Part shown: positions 35,378 to 43,433 of the stretch, piece after piece
Layout: each line of letters begins with the position of its first letter
How positions within the stretch are numbered: the first letter of the stretch is position 1
Assembly: GCA_038521625.1 (NCBI GenBank)
Contig: JBCBKP010000009.1
Coordinates: 1 to 64,000, forward strand
Source of the DNA: JBCBKP01 sp038521625
Lineage (GTDB): Bacteria > Planctomycetota > Phycisphaerae > Phycisphaerales > UBA1924
DNA length: 64,000 nt
Direction of reading: 5' to 3'
Notes under the pieces: model-generated
Seen by the model: the letters and a program-made list of their open reading frames with translations, nothing else
Databases searched by the model: none
What the model was told of the DNA's origin: nothing
Program-made: the position numbers and the translations under genes

Positions 35378-35806
35378 ATGCCCCCTTACAAAATCCCCAA
35401 GCGAGTCAAGAACAGCCGCAAGGAGTTCCGCCGTGTGCGCGACCGCCGCGCCACGAAGGGGAACTACGTGGCGTTCGGCGACTACGGCCTCCAGGCGCTC
35501 GAGGGCTGCTGGCTCAAGAGCAACTGCATCGAGGCGGGCCGCATCGCGATCCAGCGCGTCCTCAAGCGTGAGGGCAAGATCTTCATCCGGATCTTCCCGG
35601 ACAAGCCGGTGGCGAAGAAGCCGCTGGAGACGCGCATGGGCAAGGGCAAGGCGGACGTCGACTACTGGGCGGCGCGCGTGAAGCCGGGCACGATGCTCTA
35701 CGAGCTCGCCGGCGTCTCGGAGGCGCGGGCCAGGCTGGCGTTCAGCCGCGTGGCGATGAAGATGCCGGTCCGGTGCCGGTTCGTGACCCGGAGGATCGAG
35801 GCATGA
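35378..35806 (+). CDS. rplP: 50S ribosomal protein L16
   Basis: 142 aa, normal length. The G.Y.AFGDYGLQALE and IRIFPDKPVAKKPLETRMGKGKG-like blocks are those of L16, which organises the A-site region of the 50S subunit. The starting segment MPPYKIPKRVKNSRKEFR is a little unusual (MLxPKRxKYRKxxR in most). The stop overlaps the rpmC ATG (ATGA). Confidence 0.96.
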   Translation: MPPYKIPKRVKNSRKEFRRVRDRRATKGNYVAFGDYGLQALEGCWLKSNCIEAGRIAIQRVLKREGKIFIRIFPDKPVAKKPLETRMGKGKADVDYWAARVKPGTMLYELAGVSEARARLAFSRVAMKMPVRCRFVTRRIEA

Positions 35807-36018
35807 AGCGGACCGAGCGTCGGGCCGAGATCAAGGGCATGAAGGACGAGGAGCTTGACATCGAGCTGAAGAGCCTGCGCGACAAGCTGCACCGGCTCCG
35901 CGTCCAGTCCGTGAGCGAGAAGGTCGAGGACAACAGCCAGTTCAGGACGCTGCGGCGTGACATCGCCCGCGTCATCACCGAGCAGGGCGCCCGCCGCGCG
36001 GCGGCGGCGGCCGGCTGA
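35803..36018 (+). CDS. rpmC: 50S ribosomal protein L29
   Basis: 71 aa. Helical protein with GMKDEELDIELKSLRDKLHRLRVQ and a second helix RTLRRDIARVITE, as in L29 next to the tunnel exit. The ATG at 35803 overlaps the rplP stop by 4 nt. It ends in a run of alanines. Confidence 0.93.
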   Translation: MKRTERRAEIKGMKDEELDIELKSLRDKLHRLRVQSVSEKVEDNSQFRTLRRDIARVITEQGARRAAAAAG

Positions 36019-36067
36019 GGGGCCCGCGGGAGCGGCCCGGGAGACCACCGATGAGGAACCAGATCGC

Positions 36068-36358
36068 ATGAGCGGCACAGGCACGGCGGACAACGCGGCG
36101 CGGGAGGAGGTCGTGGGCACCCGGATCGGTGTCGTCTCGACCGACGCGCGAGACAAGACCCGCAAGGTCGTGATCGAGTACCGCGCCCCGCACCCCAAGT
36201 ACGGCAAGTACGTGGGCAGGCGGACCGTCCTGCATGTGCACGACGAGGCGAACGAGTCCACAGCCGGCGACGTGGTCGAGGTCGCGCCGTGCCGTCCCAT
36301 CAGCAAGACCAAGTCCTGGCGCTTGGTCCGGATCGTCGAGAAGCGTTCGGGCGTCTGA
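36068..36358 (+). CDS. rpsQ: 30S ribosomal protein S17
   Basis: 96 aa. GVVSTDARDKTRKVVIEY, HPKYGKYV and GDVVEVAPCRPISKTKSWRLVRIVEK match the OB-fold S17, an early 16S rRNA binder. An extra ~14 polar residues precede the core. Spacing to rpmC is 49 nt. Confidence 0.95.
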   Translation: MSGTGTADNAAREEVVGTRIGVVSTDARDKTRKVVIEYRAPHPKYGKYVGRRTVLHVHDEANESTAGDVVEVAPCRPISKTKSWRLVRIVEKRSGV

Positions 36359-36392
36359 CGGACGCCCGCAGACGGAAGGTCGGAGCGAAGAC

Positions 36393-36779
36393 ATGCTTCA
36401 GTCCGAATCAAGGTGCGAGGTCGCGGACAACTCGGGGGCGAAGATCGCCTACGTGATCCGCGTGTACGGCGGCTCGACGCGCCGAGGCGGGTTCACCCGT
36501 CAGACGGCCGGGGTCGGCGACCGCGTGCTGATCAGCGTCAAGAAGGCCCTGCCCGGGTCCGAGGTGAAGTCCGGCGACATGTCGAAGGCGGTCGTCGTGC
36601 GGACCAAGAAGTCCAAGCGCCGCGCCGACGGCTCGTACGTCCGCTTCGACTCCAACGCGGTCGTCCTGATCAACCAGGACGGCAACCCGCGCGGCACGCG
36701 GATCTTCGGGCCGGTGGCCCGCGAGCTGCGCGACCACAACTACATGAAGATCGTGTCCCTGGCATCGGAGGTCGTCTGA
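36393..36779 (+). CDS. rplN: 50S ribosomal protein L14
   Basis: 128 aa, normal length. MLQSESRCEVADNSGAK start and the VVVRTKKSKRRADGSYVRFDSNAVVLIN core with GTRIFGPVARELR end are characteristic. It forms an inter-subunit bridge. A GGAG site precedes the ATG, which is 34 nt after rpsQ. rplX follows after 1 nt. Confidence 0.97.
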   Translation: MLQSESRCEVADNSGAKIAYVIRVYGGSTRRGGFTRQTAGVGDRVLISVKKALPGSEVKSGDMSKAVVVRTKKSKRRADGSYVRFDSNAVVLINQDGNPRGTRIFGPVARELRDHNYMKIVSLASEVV

Positions 36780-36780
36780 C

Positions 36781-37134
36781 ATGGCACGCCACATCCGCAC
36801 GGGCGAGACGGTGATGGTCACCGCGGGCGACCACAAGGGTCAGGCCGGCGAGGTGCTCCGCATCGACACGAAGCGCGACCGCGTCTACGTGAAGGGCGTG
36901 AACGTCAAGACCAAGCACCTGCGTCGGACGCAGGCGAACCCGCAGGGCGGCACGATCTCCGTCGAGGCGCCGATCCACATCTCGAACGTGAGCCCGGTGG
37001 TCGACGGCAAGCCGACCCGGGTGCGGTTCGAGCGCAAGAGCGACGGCAGCAAGGTGCGTGTCGCGGTCCGGGGCGGCAAGGAGCTGAGCAACGTCAGCTC
37101 GCCGAAGGCGGCGCACGCCGGGAAGGGCGGCTGA
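36781..37134 (+). CDS. rplX: 50S ribosomal protein L24
   Basis: 117 aa. The N-terminal KOW motif (GETVMVTAGDHKGQAGEVLRID) and VKGVNVKTKHLRRTQANPQGG are those of L24, the 50S assembly initiator. The C-terminal ~20 residues (SNVSSPKAAHAGKGG) extend past the usual end. It begins 1 nt after the rplN stop. Confidence 0.95.
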   Translation: MARHIRTGETVMVTAGDHKGQAGEVLRIDTKRDRVYVKGVNVKTKHLRRTQANPQGGTISVEAPIHISNVSPVVDGKPTRVRFERKSDGSKVRVAVRGGKELSNVSSPKAAHAGKGG

Positions 37135-37137
37135 GCC

Positions 37138-37800
37138 ATGGCCGACGAGAAGAAGAAAAAGAAGAAGGGCGGCGAGCCGACCGAGGCCCAGAAGGCCGCG
37201 ATGGAGAAGAACCCGCCGCGGCTGAAGCAGCTGTACGACGACTCGGTGCGGACGAAGGTGCACGAGAAGTTCGGCGTGGGCAACCGCAACGCTCAGCCGA
37301 AGCTCGAGAAGATCGTCATCAACGTAAACATGGGGCGTTTCCTCGACGGCACCAAGGTGCCGCCGAACGTGAAGAACACGGTCCTCGACACGCTGACGTC
37401 GATCTCGGGGCAGAAGCCGGTCATGGTCGCCGCGAAGAAGAGCGTCTCGAACTTCAAGGTGCGCGAGGGGTACGAGACGGCGGCGATGGTGACGCTGCGT
37501 CGCGAGCGGATGTGGCACTTCCTCGACCGGATGATCAACCTCGCGGCGCCGCGTATCAAGGACTTCCGGGGCCTGCCGCCCAAGGCGTTCGATCGCCAGG
37601 GCAGCTACAGCTTCGGTCTGACCGAGCAGGGCGTGTTCCCCGAGATCGACATGGCGGCGGTGACGTTCACGCACGGCATGAACATCAACCTGACGTTCTC
37701 GAACTCGACGCCCGAGATGAGCCGCTTCGTCCTGGACGAGCTCGGCTTCCCGTTCCGCAAGCCCGAACCGAAGAAGAAGAAGGCCGAAAAGCCCGCCTGA
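37138..37800 (+). CDS. rplE: 50S ribosomal protein L5 with Lys-rich N-terminal extension
   Basis: 220 aa against ~180. The core (PRLKQLYDDSVRTKVHEKFG, then KLEKIVINVNMGRF, then GQKPVMVAAKKSVSNFKVREG and RLPP-type RGLPPKAFDRQGSYSFGLTEQ-like segments) is normal L5, the 5S rRNA binder. Extra residues are at the N-terminus (a KKKKKK run and GGEPTEAQ) and at the C-terminus (KPEPKKKKAEK). Confidence 0.95.
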   Translation: MADEKKKKKKGGEPTEAQKAAMEKNPPRLKQLYDDSVRTKVHEKFGVGNRNAQPKLEKIVINVNMGRFLDGTKVPPNVKNTVLDTLTSISGQKPVMVAAKKSVSNFKVREGYETAAMVTLRRERMWHFLDRMINLAAPRIKDFRGLPPKAFDRQGSYSFGLTEQGVFPEIDMAAVTFTHGMNINLTFSNSTPEMSRFVLDELGFPFRKPEPKKKKAEKPA

Positions 37801-37840
37801 CCGGGGGCCGCCGAGGCACGAACCCAGGAAACGACCACCC

Positions 37841-38026
37841 ATGGCGACCAAGGCACAGATCGCGAAGAGCAAGAAGACGCCGAAGTACATGTCGCGGACG
37901 GTGCGCCGCTGCGAGCTGACGGGCCGCTCCCGGGCGGTGTACCGCAAGTTCCGCATCAGCCGCATCATGCTCCGCAAGCTCGCGCTGGAGGGCAAGATCC
38001 CCGGCATGCGCAAGGCGTCGTGGTGA
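37841..38026 (+). CDS. rpsN: 30S ribosomal protein S14, short form lacking the zinc site
   Basis: 61 aa, the length of the zinc-binding short S14 (type Z). However, of the four zinc cysteines only C24 remains: the positions equivalent to C27, C40 and C43 are Thr27, Ser40 and Met43. The rest of the protein (AVYRKFRISR, GKIPGMRKASW) is typical. It is thus a short-form, zinc-free S14, which would make the 30S subunit less dependent on zinc at this site. Confidence 0.93.
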   Translation: MATKAQIAKSKKTPKYMSRTVRRCELTGRSRAVYRKFRISRIMLRKLALEGKIPGMRKASW

Positions 38027-38060
38027 TCGGCCGGTCTGAGAAGGACGCACGGAGTCAACG

Positions 38061-38459
38061 ATGTCGATGAACGACCCCATCTCGGACATGCTCACGCGGA
38101 TCCGCAACGCCACGCGGAACCGCGCGAAGACGGTGACCTGCCTGAACACCAAGGTCTGCCGCGGCATCGCGCAGGCGCTGAAGGACGAGGGCTACATCAC
38201 CGACTTCGACGTCGTCGAGGACGGCAGGCAGGGCATGATCAACGTGCGGCTGAAGTACGGCCCGCGCGGCGAGAAGATCCTGCACTCGGTCACGCGCGAG
38301 TCGAAGCCCGGTCGCCGCGTGTACAGCAAGGTCAGGGACGTCCCGCGCCCGCTGCAGGGGCTGGGCATCGCCATCCTGACCACGAGCAAGGGCGTCATGA
38401 GCGACCGAAGGGCCCGTACGGAGAACGTCGGCGGAGAGCTGCTCTGCACCATCCTCTGA
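38061..38459 (+). CDS. rpsH: 30S ribosomal protein S8
   Basis: 132 aa, normal length. MNDPISDMLTRIRNATRN start and the C-terminal GLGIAILTTSKGVMSDRRAR...GGELLCTIL match S8, a central 16S rRNA binder. In E. coli S8 represses the spc operon; no obvious S8-like mRNA site was seen near rplE here. Confidence 0.96.
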   Translation: MSMNDPISDMLTRIRNATRNRAKTVTCLNTKVCRGIAQALKDEGYITDFDVVEDGRQGMINVRLKYGPRGEKILHSVTRESKPGRRVYSKVRDVPRPLQGLGIAILTTSKGVMSDRRARTENVGGELLCTIL

Positions 38460-38512
38460 TCCTGTCAGGGGAGGGCGCGCCGGGAAGCCCCCGCGTCACC
38501 GAGGAACACGCC

Positions 38513-39058
38513 ATGTCGCGAATCGGAAAGAAACCAGTCCGGATGCCCAAGGGCGCCAAGGCGTCGGTCAGCGGCCAGACCGTCCGGGTCGAGGGGCCCA
38601 AGGGCACGCTTACGCTCGAGGCCAGGCCCGAGATCGGCCTCTCCGCCGAAGACGACACCGTCTCTGTGACGGTGGACGAGTCGCTCGCGGGCGAGAAGGC
38701 CGTGCGGGCGCTCTGGGGCACGACCCGGGCGCTGATCAACAACATGGCGATCGGCGTCACCCAGGGCTACGAGAAGAAGCTCGAGATCTCCGGCGTCGGC
38801 TGGACGGGGCAGGTCGCGGGAACGAAGCTGAAGCTCAAGGTCGGCACGGCCAACGACGTCGAGGTCGACATCCCGACCGGCGTCGCGGTTGCCGTCGACA
38901 AGCAGCTGATCACGGTGACCGGCGCGGACAAGCAGGCCGTCGGCCAGTTCGCCGCCGAGGTCCGCGCGAAGCGCAAGCCCGAGCCGTACAACGGCAAGGG
39001 CATCAAGTACCTGGGCGAGGTCATCCGGCGCAAGGAAGGCAAGAAGTTCGGCTCCTGA
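38513..39058 (+). CDS. rplF: 50S ribosomal protein L6
   Basis: 181 aa, normal length. SRIGKKPVRMPKG start, VEGPKGTL, and the C-terminal signature PEPYNGKGIKYLGEVIRRKEGKK are typical of L6 near the sarcin-ricin loop. The conserved lysines of the final motif are present. Confidence 0.97.
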   Translation: MSRIGKKPVRMPKGAKASVSGQTVRVEGPKGTLTLEARPEIGLSAEDDTVSVTVDESLAGEKAVRALWGTTRALINNMAIGVTQGYEKKLEISGVGWTGQVAGTKLKLKVGTANDVEVDIPTGVAVAVDKQLITVTGADKQAVGQFAAEVRAKRKPEPYNGKGIKYLGEVIRRKEGKKFGS

Positions 39059-39084
39059 GCCGGGCCGGGAACGGGAAGAACGCC

Positions 39085-39447
39085 ATGGAACGCAACAAGC
39101 TCAAGACCAAGCGCCGGACCCGTCGCCGCATCGGCATCCGCAAGGCGGTCCGCGGCACGCCCGACCGCCCGCGGCTGTCGGTCTTCCGATCGCTCAAGCA
39201 CACCTACGCGCAGGTCATCGACGACATGTCCGGGGTCACGCTCGCGGCCGCGTCCTCGCAGGACAAGGACTCCGAGGTCCCGGGCGGCGGCAACGTCGAC
39301 GCGGCCAAGGACGTGGGCGCCCGGCTCGCCGAGCGGGCGAAGGCCGCGGGGGTCGAGAACGTCGTGTTCGATCGTGGTGGTTTCCGCTACCACGGACGCG
39401 TGAAAGCACTCGCCGACGCCGCCCGCGAGGGCGGGCTCAGGTTCTAG
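39085..39447 (+). CDS. rplR: 50S ribosomal protein L18
   Basis: 120 aa. RRIGIRKAVRGTPDRPRLSVFRSLKHTYAQVIDD, then VVFDRGGFRYHGRVKALADAAREGGL, matches L18, which binds 5S rRNA with L5. It lies 26 nt after rplF. Confidence 0.96.
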   Translation: MERNKLKTKRRTRRRIGIRKAVRGTPDRPRLSVFRSLKHTYAQVIDDMSGVTLAAASSQDKDSEVPGGGNVDAAKDVGARLAERAKAAGVENVVFDRGGFRYHGRVKALADAAREGGLRF

Positions 39448-39477
39448 TTCGGGTCTGATTACGGAAAGCAAGGCACC

Positions 39478-40257
39478 ATGCCCGAGATCCTCGACGAATC
39501 CAGCAATCTCGAGTCGCAAACGCTGAACATCTACCGCAGCTCGGCGACCGTCAAGGGCGGACGCCGGTTCAGCTTCGGTGCGCTCGTGGTCGTCGGCGAC
39601 CACCGCGGCAAGGTGGGCTACGGCTACGCGAAGAGCACCGAGGTGCCGCAGGCGATCGAGAAGGCGCAGAAGCGCGGACGCCGCGGCCTCACGAGCGTGA
39701 AGCTAACCGGGACGACGATCCCGCACGAGGTCGAGGGCACGTTCAGCTCGTCGCGTGTCCGCCTGCTCCCGGCCTCGCCGGGCACGGGAGTGGTCGCCGG
39801 CGGCACGGTCCGCACCATCCTCGAGATGGCGGGCGTGACCGACTGCATCGCGAAGTGCTACGGCTCGACCAACAAGCTCAACACGCTCCGGGCGGTCTTC
39901 GAGGGCCTCGCGCAGCTGCGGACGCGCGAGAGCGTCGCCGATCTGCGCGGCGTCGAGATCGAGACGACCGACATCGAGGAGCGGATCAAGCGCGGCCAGC
40001 GGTTCATGCCGACCACGACCGGCGAGAAGATGAAGGGCCCGGTCAACACGATCGGGCAAGAGCGGCGCGGCGGCGGTCGCGGCGGGCGTGGCGGTCGCGG
40101 CGGGCCGCGAGGCGGTCGCGGCGGACCGCGCGACGGGGGCCCGCGTGACGGGGGGCCGCGTGACGGTGCCCCGCGCGACGCGGCGCCGGCGGGCGACGCC
40201 GCCCCGGCGGGCGGCGAGCAGAAGGCCACCGAGAGCAGCGGGGGTGACAAGTCATGA
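39478..40257 (+). CDS. rpsE: 30S ribosomal protein S5 with Gly/Arg-rich C-terminal tail
   Basis: 259 aa against ~165. The S5 core is complete (SATVKGGRRFSFGALVVVGDHRGKVGYGYAK, HEVEGTFSSSRVRLLPASPGTGVVAGG). From about residue 195 an extra tail of ~65 residues begins: GGRGG repeats resembling an RGG box, then repeated RDGGP units, then an Ala/Pro/Gly segment. RGG-type tails usually bind RNA. The stop overlaps the rplO ATG (ATGA). The L30 gene (rpmD), normally between rpsE and rplO, is absent. Confidence 0.95.
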   Translation: MPEILDESSNLESQTLNIYRSSATVKGGRRFSFGALVVVGDHRGKVGYGYAKSTEVPQAIEKAQKRGRRGLTSVKLTGTTIPHEVEGTFSSSRVRLLPASPGTGVVAGGTVRTILEMAGVTDCIAKCYGSTNKLNTLRAVFEGLAQLRTRESVADLRGVEIETTDIEERIKRGQRFMPTTTGEKMKGPVNTIGQERRGGGRGGRGGRGGPRGGRGGPRDGGPRDGGPRDGAPRDAAPAGDAAPAGGEQKATESSGGDKS

Positions 40258-40865
40258 TGATCCACGAGATCACGGCGCTCGCCGGCAAGTACAAGAGCCG
40301 CAAGCGCGTCGGCCGCGGCCCGGGCTCGGGGCGTGGCAAGCGCTCGACCCGCGGCCAGAAGGGCGCCGGCTCGCGTTCCGGCTACAGCCGGCGCATCGCG
40401 TTCGAGGGCGGCCAGATGCCGTACTTCCGGCGCATGCCCAAGTTCGGCTTCGCGAACACCAACTTCCAGACGCTGTTCTGGGAGGTCAACCTCCGCGACA
40501 TCCTCCGCAGCGACGCCCTCAAGGGCGGCGGTGCGATCACGCCCGAGGCGCTCCGAGGGGCCGGCCTGGTCCGCGACGACACCCGCGACATCAAGATCAT
40601 GGGGGCGATGCCGGAGGGCGTGAGCGAGCTGGGCATCAAGCTCGAGGTCCGCGTGGCCCGCGTCACCGACTCGGCCAAGAAGCTGATCGAGGAAGCCGGC
40701 GGATCGGTCCATCAGACCGGCACCCGGCGGGATAAGGTTCGCGGCATCGACCGCAACAGCGAGGAGCGCTCGCCCACGAACCAGACGAAGAAGGCCAAGC
40801 GTCGGGCCTTCCAGGAGGCCAAGGCCGAGGCCGCGGCCAAGGGCGAGGTCCTCAAGAAGAAGTAG
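40254..40865 (+). CDS. rplO: 50S ribosomal protein L15
   Basis: 203 aa against ~145. The core has the Gly-rich GRGPGSGRGKRSTRGQKGAGSRSG N-terminal region and GGQMPYFRRMPKFGF, typical of L15, plus LGIKLEVRVARVTDSAKKLIEEAGG near residue 130-150. The C-terminal ~50 residues (TNQTKKAKRRAFQEAKAEAA) are a charged extension. Two adjacent ATG codons (40254, 40257) could start it; the first overlaps the rpsE stop. Confidence 0.94.
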   Translation: MMIHEITALAGKYKSRKRVGRGPGSGRGKRSTRGQKGAGSRSGYSRRIAFEGGQMPYFRRMPKFGFANTNFQTLFWEVNLRDILRSDALKGGGAITPEALRGAGLVRDDTRDIKIMGAMPEGVSELGIKLEVRVARVTDSAKKLIEEAGGSVHQTGTRRDKVRGIDRNSEERSPTNQTKKAKRRAFQEAKAEAAAKGEVLKKK

Positions 40866-40892
40866 GCCGGTCGAGCCGGAGGCAGCGGCAGC

Positions 40893-42323
40893 GTGGCATT
40901 CTTCTCAACGTTCGCGAACGTCTTCCGCGTAAAGGAACTGCGCGAGAAGCTCCTCTTTACGATCGCGATGCTCGCGGTCTACCGGCTCGGATTCTGGATC
41001 CCGCTCCCGGGCGTCGATCAGGCCGAGCTCAAGGAGTTCTTCCGGGTCCAGACCGAGACGGGCGGCGCGCTGGCGAGCATCGCGAGCTACGTCTCGGTGT
41101 TCTCGGGCGGCGCCTTCGGCCAGTCGACGATCTTCGGTCTCGGCATCATGCCGTACATCACGGCGTCGATCATCTTCCAGCTTCTGGGCTCGGTCATGCC
41201 CTACCTCAAGCAGCTCAAGGAAGAGGGGCCGACCGGTCAGCAGAAGCTGATGGAGCTGACGCGGTACGTCACGATCCTGCTCTGCATCGTTCAGGCGGTC
41301 GGGTTCCTGGTGTTCCTCCGCCAGAGCAACCTCGTGTACAGCGAGTGGGGCGGCAACCCGCTCTGGTGGCTGACCGCGGTCACGGCGCTGACCGCCGGCA
41401 CGGTTTTCCTGATGTGGCTCGGCGAGCAGATCGACCGTTTCGGCATCGGCAACGGCGTCAGCCTCATCATCATGGCGGGCATCCTGACGGGCATGCCGGG
41501 CGCGATCACGCAGGTCTACGGGAACTTCGAGCCGGGCGACCCCTCGAAGATCGGCTGGCTGGGCGTCTTCGGCCTCGTCGGGGGCTTCGTCCTGGTCGTC
41601 GCCGGCTCGGTCATCATGACCGTCGCGCAGCGTCGCATCCCGATCCAGCAGGCCAAGCACACCCGCGGGCGGCGTGTATTCGGCGGCCAGAAGAGCTACC
41701 TGCCCCTGAAGATCAACCACGGCGGCGTGATGCCGATCATCTTCGCCAGCTCGCTGATGGTCTTCCCGGGCTGGATCATCGGGGCGATCGAGGGCCCGGT
41801 CCGCGCCGCGCCCGAGGGCACGTTCCTGCACGCCGCCTGGATCCGCGACACCGTGACGTGGCTCAACGGCCAGATGCAGATGGGCGCGTTCCCCTACGTG
41901 CTGCTCTACATCGTCATGGTGTACTTCTTCAGCTACTTCTGGATCACCGTCCAGTTCAACCCTGAAGAGATGTCCAAGCAGATGCGCGACAACGGCTCGT
42001 TCATCCCGGGTCTGCGCCCCGGCCCGCGCACGGCCGAGTACCTCGAGACCGTGATGGAGCGCATCACCTACGTCGGCGCCGGGTTCCTCTCGATCATCGC
42101 CGTCGTCCCGATGATCGTCACCAGGCTGCTCGGCCTCGACTTCACGGTGACCCAGTTCCTCGGCGGCACCGGCCTGCTGATCGTGGTCGCGGTCGGTCTC
42201 GACCTGCTCCAACGCATCGAGGCGGCGCTGCTCATGCGGAACTACTCCGGGTTCCTCGGCGGCGGCGACGACACCGGGCCCGGTCCGAAGCCCGGCCCCA
42301 AGCTGCGGAGCAGCCGCGCCTGA
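40893..42323 (+). CDS. secY: Protein translocase subunit SecY
   Basis: 476 aa with ten hydrophobic segments, the channel of the Sec translocon in the cytoplasmic membrane. The FGLGIMPYITASIIFQLL and NGVSLIIMAGIL segments and the QRRIPIQQAKHTRGRR cytoplasmic loop are the SecY signatures. It is slightly longer than E. coli SecY (443 aa). GTG start with GGAGG upstream. The adk gene that often follows is absent; a MAP-like gene follows directly. Confidence 0.96.
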   Translation: MAFFSTFANVFRVKELREKLLFTIAMLAVYRLGFWIPLPGVDQAELKEFFRVQTETGGALASIASYVSVFSGGAFGQSTIFGLGIMPYITASIIFQLLGSVMPYLKQLKEEGPTGQQKLMELTRYVTILLCIVQAVGFLVFLRQSNLVYSEWGGNPLWWLTAVTALTAGTVFLMWLGEQIDRFGIGNGVSLIIMAGILTGMPGAITQVYGNFEPGDPSKIGWLGVFGLVGGFVLVVAGSVIMTVAQRRIPIQQAKHTRGRRVFGGQKSYLPLKINHGGVMPIIFASSLMVFPGWIIGAIEGPVRAAPEGTFLHAAWIRDTVTWLNGQMQMGAFPYVLLYIVMVYFFSYFWITVQFNPEEMSKQMRDNGSFIPGLRPGPRTAEYLETVMERITYVGAGFLSIIAVVPMIVTRLLGLDFTVTQFLGGTGLLIVVAVGLDLLQRIEAALLMRNYSGFLGGGDDTGPGPKPGPKLRSSRA

Positions 42324-42335
42324 GCCGCGGGTCGT

Positions 42336-43103
42336 TTGGCCCCCTCGCCGGACACACTCCTCGCCGCCGGCGCCGCCCTGGACGCGTCGCTCGCGTGCGT
42401 CCGCACCTTCGTCGGGCCGGGGAGATCGACCCGGGAGATCGACCGTTTCGCGGCGTCCGTGCTCCGCCGCTTCCGGCTCGAGCCCGCGGCGCCCGCGCTC
42501 GCCGATGATCGCGGGCGGTCGTTTCCTGGCGTCTGCTCGGTCGGCGCGAACGACGCGTTTGCGAACGCGCCGCCCTCGGACCGTGTGGTGCGCGTCGGCG
42601 ACCTCGTCACGCTCGACCTGCCGGCGCGGCGCGGAGAAGTCGTGCTCGACGCGGCCGTGCCGCTGGTCGTCGGTCGCGACCCGGACCGAGCGGCGTTGGC
42701 GGAGGCGGCCGGGCGGGTGCTCGGGGCGATGATCGGGGTGCTCGGCCCGGGGATCACGCCCGAGCGGCTGTGGCGAGCCGGGCGTGAGGAATCTGCTCGG
42801 GGTGGGGTGCGGCTTGTTCGCAGGCCCTTCGGCCACGGCCTCGGGCCGGGGCTGCACGAACCGCCGGCGCTTAGGCCCGATTCGCAGTCCCCGATCGGGG
42901 TGGGGTGCGTGCTCGCGCTCGAGCCGGTGGTCACGCGCGGGGCGGGGCGGATCGTGTCGGGCGAGGACGGCTGGTCACTGCGGACCGCGGACGGGGCTGA
43001 CGCGTGCTCGGCGGAGGCGACGGTCGCGGTCACGCGAGGCGGGGCAATCGTCGTGTGCGGGAGGCCCGAAAATCCCTGTCGGCGGGGCGATTCCGGGTCG
43101 TGA
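42336..43103 (+). CDS. Type I methionine aminopeptidase-like protein
   Basis: 255 aa, starting at TTG 42336. The pita-bread fold is recognisable and all five metal ligands seem present: D in LVTLDL, D in VVLDAAV, H in GHGLGPGLHE, E in LEPVV and E in SAEATVAV. But the conserved HGIP motif, whose His contacts the substrate, reads NAPP, and the sequence is diverged overall. Position after secY is where map usually lies. It may be a true MAP with relaxed activity or a paralogue. Confidence 0.75.
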   Translation: MAPSPDTLLAAGAALDASLACVRTFVGPGRSTREIDRFAASVLRRFRLEPAAPALADDRGRSFPGVCSVGANDAFANAPPSDRVVRVGDLVTLDLPARRGEVVLDAAVPLVVGRDPDRAALAEAAGRVLGAMIGVLGPGITPERLWRAGREESARGGVRLVRRPFGHGLGPGLHEPPALRPDSQSPIGVGCVLALEPVVTRGAGRIVSGEDGWSLRTADGADACSAEATVAVTRGGAIVVCGRPENPCRRGDSGS

Positions 43104-43177
43104 AACGGGGCTAGTATTTCGACCCGGTCGAGCGAACGGCGGTCGCCCGATCGGTCCCCAAGGTGAGGTTCCCGGCC

Positions 43178-43219
43178 CGACGGAACAGGCGCGACGGAGC
43201 GGCCCCGACGGAACAGGGT
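43178..43219 (+). repeat. Three tandem 14-bp repeats upstream of rpmJ
   Basis: Units CGACGGAACAGGCG, CGACGGAGCGGCCC and CGACGGAACAGGGT lie head to tail in the 164-nt gap before rpmJ. The gap would be too small for infA and none was found in it. Confidence 0.6.
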
Positions 43220-43267
43220 TGAGGCGGCCGGCCGCGAGCCGGGCCGCACGAAGGATGTGGTGACGAG

Positions 43268-43384
43268 ATGAAGGTTCGAGCGAGCGTCAAGCGGATCTGC
43301 GCCCAGTGCCAGGTGATCCGGCGTCGCGGCAAGGTCCGGGTGATCTGCAAGGCCGACCCGAAGCACAAGCAGGTCCAGGGCTGA
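43268..43384 (+). CDS. rpmJ: 50S ribosomal protein L36
   Basis: 38 aa, normal length. MKVRASVKRICAQCQVI start; zinc ligands C11, C14, C27 and H33 are intact, so this is the zinc-binding form, in contrast to S14 of the same cluster. It precedes rpsM as in most bacteria. infA, often located just upstream, is missing. Confidence 0.95.
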   Translation: MKVRASVKRICAQCQVIRRRGKVRVICKADPKHKQVQG

Positions 43385-43433
43385 GCCGAACCGGCGGGTT
43401 TCGCGCCGCGATCGGCGCGTGAAAGGAAGACGA

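Noticed and set aside
43178..43219. Short repeats considered as a CRISPR remnant
   Set aside because: The units are only 14 bp, directly tandem with no spacers, and no cas genes are present.
43104..43267. Possible infA gene between the MAP-like gene and rpmJ
   Set aside because: The gap is too short for IF1 (about 72 codons) and no frame shows IF1 motifs.
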